Assembly: GCA_001603685.1 (NCBI GenBank)
Contig: LUZO01000145.1
Span: 1 to 19,108, forward strand
DNA: 19,108 nt
From: Bacteroidales bacterium Bact_23
GTDB taxonomy: Bacteria; Bacteroidota; Bacteroidia; Bacteroidales; Lentimicrobiaceae
Direction of reading: 5' to 3'
In this document: positions 15,015 to 19,108 of the stretch, piece after piece
Layout of the letters: each line of letters starts with the position of its first letter
Numbering within the stretch: position 1 is the first letter of the stretch
Position numbers and translations under genes: made by a program
The notes under the pieces: generated by a model
What the model saw: the letters and a program-made list of their open reading frames with translations, nothing else
The model's database searches: none
What the model was told of the DNA's origin: nothing

Positions 15015-15053
15015 GAAGCCTGAAAAGAGTGCTCCGGTTGCCAGGCTTCAGGC
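15015..15053 (+). repeat. Overlapping inverted repeats before efp
   Basis: GAAGCCTG (15015-15022) pairs perfectly with CAGGCTTC (15042-15049). In the same stretch GCCTGAA (15018-15024) pairs with TTCAGGC (15047-15053). The two stems share bases, so only one can form at a time. They sit in the 228-base gap between the ABC gene and efp, which otherwise holds a 10-bp palindrome (ACTCCGGAGT, 14997-15006) and the efp promoter. Confidence 0.35.
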
Positions 15054-15102
15054 ATTCTGACGGATTGTGGAAAACATGATGAAATTGTAAAATAAAAAAC
15101 AT

Positions 15103-15110
15103 TACCTTTG
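15103..15110 (+). promoter_or_regulatory. -7 box of efp
   Basis: TACCTTTG matches TAnnTTTG and is followed by CACCC; it ends 26 bases before the efp ATG. A TTG at 15085-15087 lies 15 bases upstream, somewhat closer than usual. Confidence 0.55.
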
Positions 15111-15136
15111 CACCCAAAATTTAAGTAACTGACTTT

Positions 15137-15703
15137 ATGGCAACTACCGCAGACTTTAAGAATGGATTATGCATTGAATTCAATGGCGAACTCTACACTC
15201 TTGTAGAATTCCAGCATGTAAAACCCGGCAAAGGTGCCGCATTTGTCCGCACCAAGCTGAGAAACCTGAAAACCGGAAAGGTTATTCCCAACACCTTCAC
15301 CGCAGGAGTAAAGATTGATGTTGCCCGTGTAGAACGCAGGCCCTATCAGTTTCTCTATCAGGATGATACCGGTTATAACTTCATGCACAGTGAAACTTTC
15401 GAACAGGTTTCCATCGATGAATCCATCATCAACGCTCCTCAGTTTCTGAAGGAAGGGCAGATGGTTGAAATCATGTTCCACGCTGAAACAGAAACTCCCC
15501 TTACCTGCGAGCTTCCTCCGTTTGTTGAACTCACAATTACCTATACAGAGCCCGGGCTGCGCGGCGACACAGCTACCAATGCACTGAAACAGGCCACCGT
15601 TGACACCGGAGCAATTGTGAATGTACCGCTGTTTATCAACGAAGGAGAAAGAATCAAGGTTGACACCCGTACCGGCGATTACTCAGAAAGGGTAAAATCA
15701 TAA
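15137..15703 (+). CDS. efp: Translation elongation factor P
   Basis: The 188-residue protein is a full-length EF-P, which enters the ribosome between the P and E sites and restores peptide-bond formation at polyproline stretches. It has the three-domain plan: KOW-like domain 1 (1-64), and two OB domains (about 65-127 and 130-186). The C-terminal signature is NVPLFINEGERIKVDTRTGDYSERV. The tip of domain 1 reads HVKPGKGAAF, with Lys32 at the place of the modified lysine of E. coli EF-P. No epmA, epmB or earP modification gene is in the window, so whether Lys32 is modified is unknown. It is preceded by its own promoter-like box and followed after 68 bases by the lpxD-like gene. Confidence 0.97.
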   Translation: MATTADFKNGLCIEFNGELYTLVEFQHVKPGKGAAFVRTKLRNLKTGKVIPNTFTAGVKIDVARVERRPYQFLYQDDTGYNFMHSETFEQVSIDESIINAPQFLKEGQMVEIMFHAETETPLTCELPPFVELTITYTEPGLRGDTATNALKQATVDTGAIVNVPLFINEGERIKVDTRTGDYSERVKS

Positions 15704-15771
15704 GGAGCGGATAAAAGCCTGAGCCAAGGCGCCGCACTTATTATGTCCACATTACATTAATCAAAAAAACA

Positions 15772-16722
15772 ATGCAATTAGACCCATCCCTGACTCTGCA
15801 GACAGTGGCAGGCCTGCTCGGCGCCAATTTTGCCGGCTCTCCGGACTTCCCTATTACCGGCATCAACGAAATTCACATGGTTGAGCCGGGCGACATCACT
15901 TTTGTTGATCATCCTAAATATTATGACAAGGCGCTCAACTCCAGGGCCACCACCATCATCATCAATAAGGATGTTGCCTGCCCCGAAGGCAAAGCGCTGA
16001 TATTCCACGACGACCCGTTCGGCGCCTTTGTTTCGCTGATTAAACGGTTCAGGCCTTTCGAAAGGGCGGTTGCAGCCATCAGCCCGACTGCCGTGATCGG
16101 CGAAGGAACAATCATTCAGCCCAATGCCTTTGTCGGAAACCATGTAGTAATCGGTAAAAACTGCATCATCCATTCCAATGTAAGCATTTACGACCATGTA
16201 ATCATTGGCGATAATGTTATCATTCACTCAGGAAGTGTAATTGGAGCCGATGGCTACTACTTCCAGCGCAAACCGGTGGGATACCGCAAGTTTGAATCGT
16301 GCGGACGGGTTGTTATATCCGACTTTGTTGAGATTGGCGCTCTCTGTGCCATCGATATCGGCGTTACCGGCGATACATTCATCGGGAGCGGCACCAAATT
16401 CGACAATCATGTGCAGGTTGGGCATGATACCTATATCGGAGCAAACTGCCTGATAGGCTCACATTGTGCCATAGCAGGAGTAAGCCGCATTGAAGATGAT
16501 GTGATATTGTGGGGAAAAGTGGCCATCAACAAAGATCTGGTTATCGGCAAAGGCGCCGTTATCCTTGCAACATCTGCGGTAGACAAAAGCCTTGAAGGCG
16601 GAAAAACCTATTTTGGAGTTCCTGCCGACGATGCCCGCAAAAAATGGCGCGAACTTGCCGCACTCAGGCAACTGCCGGCCCTTATCTCTTCATTCAATTT
16701 CAAGGAGATAGATCAGATTTAA
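15772..16722 (+). CDS. LpxD-like acyltransferase, divergent paralogue
   Basis: This 316-residue protein has the LpxD plan: an N-terminal uridine-binding-like domain (residues 5-98, with DITFVDHPKYYDKAL), hexapeptide beta-helix repeats (about 100-285), and a short helical tail. The likely catalytic histidine is His218 in DNHVQVGHDTYIG. It differs from the first LpxD where that has diagnostic sequence: GADGYYFQRKPVGY replaces GGDGFGFAP, and AIDIGVTGDTFIGSGTKF replaces TIDRATLGSTVIGRGVKL. It is shorter at the C-terminus. I infer an N- or O-acyltransferase acting on a UDP-sugar, either a second LpxD with other acyl-chain preference or an enzyme for another surface glycolipid. It follows efp and is the last gene before a strong terminator. 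Confidence 0.85.
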   Translation: MQLDPSLTLQTVAGLLGANFAGSPDFPITGINEIHMVEPGDITFVDHPKYYDKALNSRATTIIINKDVACPEGKALIFHDDPFGAFVSLIKRFRPFERAVAAISPTAVIGEGTIIQPNAFVGNHVVIGKNCIIHSNVSIYDHVIIGDNVIIHSGSVIGADGYYFQRKPVGYRKFESCGRVVISDFVEIGALCAIDIGVTGDTFIGSGTKFDNHVQVGHDTYIGANCLIGSHCAIAGVSRIEDDVILWGKVAINKDLVIGKGAVILATSAVDKSLEGGKTYFGVPADDARKKWRELAALRQLPALISSFNFKEIDQI

Positions 16723-16793
16723 TACCGATTGGAACAATACAATTCGTAAAATCTCCGGTTAAGGAAATCTACTCAGTTGACCTAATAACTGAT

Positions 16794-16820
16794 AACCGGT
16801 TTCTTAACCGGTTTTTTTTT
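16794..16820 (+). terminator. Rho-independent terminator after the lpxD-like gene
   Basis: AACCGGTT (16794-16801), a TCTT loop, AACCGGTT (16806-16813), then seven more T. The stem is perfect over 8 bp, and each arm is itself a palindrome. It lies 71 bases past the stop and ends the plus-strand block before the convergent minus-strand genes. Confidence 0.85.
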
Positions 16821-16838
16821 GATAAACCGATCAGGGAT

Positions 16839-18338
16839 TTATGCTTCACCGCCAGGTTTGACTGTATCTGAAGCGCTCTGAGTTCCGGATCCTGTCATGG
16901 CGGTATTCACTTTCTCTGAATCCTTATGGTAGATGTCCATGGCAACAATCATTGCCATAAATCCCCAGAAGGGAACCGACGCCTTATCGGTATCGAGGAA
17001 GTTATTCAGGAATCCGTGAATAAAATAGGTAACCAGCGCCAGAACCGCTACCAGGCTGTAAAGCCTTATTTCACGGTTTTTGGCCTCTCTGTAAACCCTT
17101 ATGCCCGAAATCATAGAAACTATGGCTAACGAAAGTATGCTGAGCAATCCGGGCAATCCCTGTTCGGAGAGGGGGCCGATATACTCGCTGTGTGCATTGC
17201 CCAGGTCACCGGCATTGGTACTGATGATGGTTCGTTCTTTTGAGCGCTGGAACGGAGCGTAGATAAACTGATAGGTGCCGGGGCCCCATCCAAAAACCGG
17301 TCGTTCTTCAAACATCCGGATGGCTGATTGCCAGCGGTTTATTCGCTCAAGGTTTGAAGCATCAGACGAAATATTGTAAATAGACTGCACATGCTCAATA
17401 AAATTGGCGGATGAGTCCTGCTTGTTTTTCTCAAGTGAGTATAAAATCTCCTCTTTAAATATGCTGAATGAAGCAAAAAGGATTACAATGCCGATAAATA
17501 TCCACCTGAATTTGATTTTATAAACCACCAGGAATGCCACGCCGAGGGTTGCAGCCAGACTAACCCATGCCGCACGGCTGAACGACAGGTACAAGGCTCC
17601 CAAAAGGATAGCCGAAACAATGGCCGCATAAAGGCGATAGGTCTTCGAGCGTTCAAAATTGAACATAAATCCCACAAAAACCGGTACAAAAAATGCAAGA
17701 ATGGCTCCGTAAGCCGTGTGATCGTTATAGAACGGCTTCATTACCCAATGCCCCTGCCGTTCGGCAAATCCGTAGGCTGAGTGGTGAATTGTGGTATAGA
17801 TGATGACTACAATAAGCGACGCAACATAGAGCCATTTAAACCGGGAGATATTGGCTGCATCCTTAAACAGCAGAATTCCAAGGAAATAAAATGGAACAAC
17901 AAACCATAGCCTCGCTATCAGAAACTTGAACGATACCAGCGGAATTTCGCTGGTAATGCTGGTAATCAGTACCCAGGCCAGATTGAAAAACACGGCAATG
18001 GTGAGCGGATGTGAAAGTATGCGCTTGTCGTACTGCCGGGTGAAAAGCATCTTCAGAATAAACAGCACCAGCACCCCCACCATCAGCGGTTCTGACGGCA
18101 GCGATATGCCGATTCCCAGCTCACTATCGGTAATATCAATGGCCAGCGGCGTTACCAGAACGATAAACAGCATGAGTTTATCGAGCCAGAAAAGATACCC
18201 CAAAGCGACAACAATGGCTACCGGAATGATAAAGCCCCAGTAAAACTCTTTAACCAACAGCAATGAGTTCAGCAGGATAAACAATCCGCTGAGCAGGTAA
18301 AACAACCTCACCTTGTTGTCGGTTAACGCTTTAAGCAT
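16839..18338 (-). CDS. O-antigen ligase/polymerase family membrane protein
   Basis: The 499-residue protein has about 11-12 membrane helices and the features of the O-antigen ligase (WaaL/Wzy-like) family. It has the LSFSRAAWVSL block (Ser-Arg-Ala-Ala-Trp at about 254-258), then a large periplasmic loop (about 295-390) ending in VFGWGPGTYQF and NAHSEYIGPLSEQGLPGLL. Such proteins either join O-antigen to lipid A-core or polymerise polysaccharide repeat units in the periplasm; the two cannot be separated by sequence. I start at ATG 18338; the in-frame TTG three codons upstream is less likely. It follows the Wzz-like gene by 27 bases, so they form one operon. The soluble tail after the last helix (HKDSEKVNTAMTG onward) is low in complexity. 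Confidence 0.85.
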   Translation of the reverse strand: MLKALTDNKVRLFYLLSGLFILLNSLLLVKEFYWGFIIPVAIVVALGYLFWLDKLMLFIVLVTPLAIDITDSELGIGISLPSEPLMVGVLVLFILKMLFTRQYDKRILSHPLTIAVFFNLAWVLITSITSEIPLVSFKFLIARLWFVVPFYFLGILLFKDAANISRFKWLYVASLIVVIIYTTIHHSAYGFAERQGHWVMKPFYNDHTAYGAILAFFVPVFVGFMFNFERSKTYRLYAAIVSAILLGALYLSFSRAAWVSLAATLGVAFLVVYKIKFRWIFIGIVILFASFSIFKEEILYSLEKNKQDSSANFIEHVQSIYNISSDASNLERINRWQSAIRMFEERPVFGWGPGTYQFIYAPFQRSKERTIISTNAGDLGNAHSEYIGPLSEQGLPGLLSILSLAIVSMISGIRVYREAKNREIRLYSLVAVLALVTYFIHGFLNNFLDTDKASVPFWGFMAMIVAMDIYHKDSEKVNTAMTGSGTQSASDTVKPGGEA

Positions 18339-18365
18339 GGTATTCAATCGACGAGGAATCCTCAG

Positions 18366-19108
18366 TTATTCTTTGATCAGGTCTTTAATCTCCTGGTTGA
18401 TTTTTCTGTTCTCAATCACCGAAATCACTACAACCGAGAAGAAAACGGCCGCAGCTACGGAGTAGAGCAGAATGAGCCAGCGAACCGGATACGATTTCTT
18501 ATCGGCAATCAATGGCGGAGTGATGACATTGGTAAAAGTGAATACTTTATCGGCATCATACACCGCCCGGTCGTAAATCAGTTCAAATTCAGAGTAAATA
18601 TGAAGAATATCGTTTCTGCGCTGGGTAAGAATGGCCATCTGGCCGGCTTTGTTTTCGAAGTTCTCTTTCAGGCGAAGCACATCTTTCATGTTGATGTTGG
18701 TCGAATTTGAACCATCAACGGTACGCAGGTATCCTCTGGTAATTTCGCGGGCCTGTGCATCGTAATCAATCAATTCATAATTCATACGGAGTTCGGAGAG
18801 TGCCTTTTCAACACTGTCGAGCTGCGCTTTCTTCTCCTGCAGTGTTCGTCCCATACTGGAGACCACTTCAGCATATTTTTCGCGGTGAATCTTCCGAATC
18901 TTAAGATTACAGAAGTCAATGATCGACAGCACCATATCGCGGGCAATAACCGGATCGGTATCAAGCACTACAATTTCAATGGACTCGTACTGCGTTTTGC
19001 TGATCTTCACATTTTTATTGTAAAGATATTGCATTGTAGAATAGTAATATTTGTATGAAGGATCAATCCTGTAATGCTCTGCAAGGTTATACTTTTTGAT
19101 AATACTAT
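18366..19108 (-). CDS. Wzz/GumC-type chain-length determinant protein (partial, 5' end outside window)
   Basis: The reading frame is open to the window edge, upstream of the ATG at 19034; the codons there read IIKKYNLAEHYRIDPSYKYYY, so the gene begins outside. The visible 246 residues include a coiled-coil stretch (REKYAEVVSSMGRTLQEKKAQLDSVEKALSELRMNYEL in part) and end with NVITPPLIADKKSYPVRWLI, a membrane helix and a charged tail. This proline-rich segment before the last helix is the mark of the Wzz/GumC polysaccharide co-polymerase family. These inner-membrane proteins set polysaccharide chain length or support export. The N-terminal membrane helix should lie outside. Its downstream partner is the O-antigen ligase family gene, 27 bases away. 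Confidence 0.85.
   Translation of the reverse strand, partial: SIIKKYNLAEHYRIDPSYKYYYSTMQYLYNKNVKISKTQYESIEIVVLDTDPVIARDMVLSIIDFCNLKIRKIHREKYAEVVSSMGRTLQEKKAQLDSVEKALSELRMNYELIDYDAQAREITRGYLRTVDGSNSTNINMKDVLRLKENFENKAGQMAILTQRRNDILHIYSEFELIYDRAVYDADKVFTFTNVITPPLIADKKSYPVRWLILLYSVAAAVFFSVVVISVIENRKINQEIKDLIKE

Overview
The window reads as chromosomal DNA of a free-living or gut Bacteroidota, probably of the Bacteroidales. Three things point there: a PorX-type response regulator with a PglZ domain (the regulator of the type IX secretion system), an LpxC-FabZ fusion protein, and repeated TAnnTTTG boxes upstream of genes, the -7 element read by the Bacteroidota primary sigma factor. I recognise 19 protein-coding genes, of which the last is cut by the window end. 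I see no rRNA, tRNA, CRISPR array, insertion sequence or prophage gene. No gap between genes exceeds about 230 bases.

Region 1 (38-5760, all minus strand) is a mixed run. In transcription order it holds an old-yellow-enzyme type NADH:flavin oxidoreductase, an MgtC/SapB membrane protein, a SMUG2-like uracil-DNA glycosylase family protein, a DUF488 protein whose start overlaps the glycosylase stop, a urea transporter, a pRiA4b ORF-3 family protein and an EamA drug/metabolite exporter. The first five may form one transcript. The pRiA4b gene has its own promoter-like box and a palindrome upstream.

Region 2 (5899-9325, minus strand) holds porX, tsaE and an alanine dehydrogenase family gene. tsaE and ald each have their own -7-like box, and the ald promoter lies in a 9-bp inverted repeat.

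Region 3 (9484-16722, plus strand) is the lipid A block: an HD-domain phosphohydrolase divergent from porX, then lpxD, lpxC-fabZ, lpxA, an orphan ABC ATPase, efp (elongation factor P) and a second, divergent lpxD-like acyltransferase. It closes with a strong rho-independent terminator. Together LpxA, LpxC and LpxD carry out the first three acyl-chain steps of lipid A synthesis, and the fused FabZ supplies the competing fatty-acid branch.

Region 4 (16839 to the end, minus strand) converges on region 3. It holds a Wzz/GumC-type polysaccharide chain-length protein (5' end outside the window) followed by an O-antigen ligase/polymerase family membrane protein, so surface polysaccharide genes lie beside the lipid A genes.

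Most of this is conserved housekeeping content. The points most worth following are the divergent LpxD paralogue, the orphan ABC ATPase with degenerate Q- and H-loops, the alanine dehydrogenase family protein lacking the catalytic histidine, the coupled glycosylase/DUF488 pair, and several unexplained palindromes at promoters. I did not find a clearly new multi-gene system. All alignments to known proteins were made by eye from memory.
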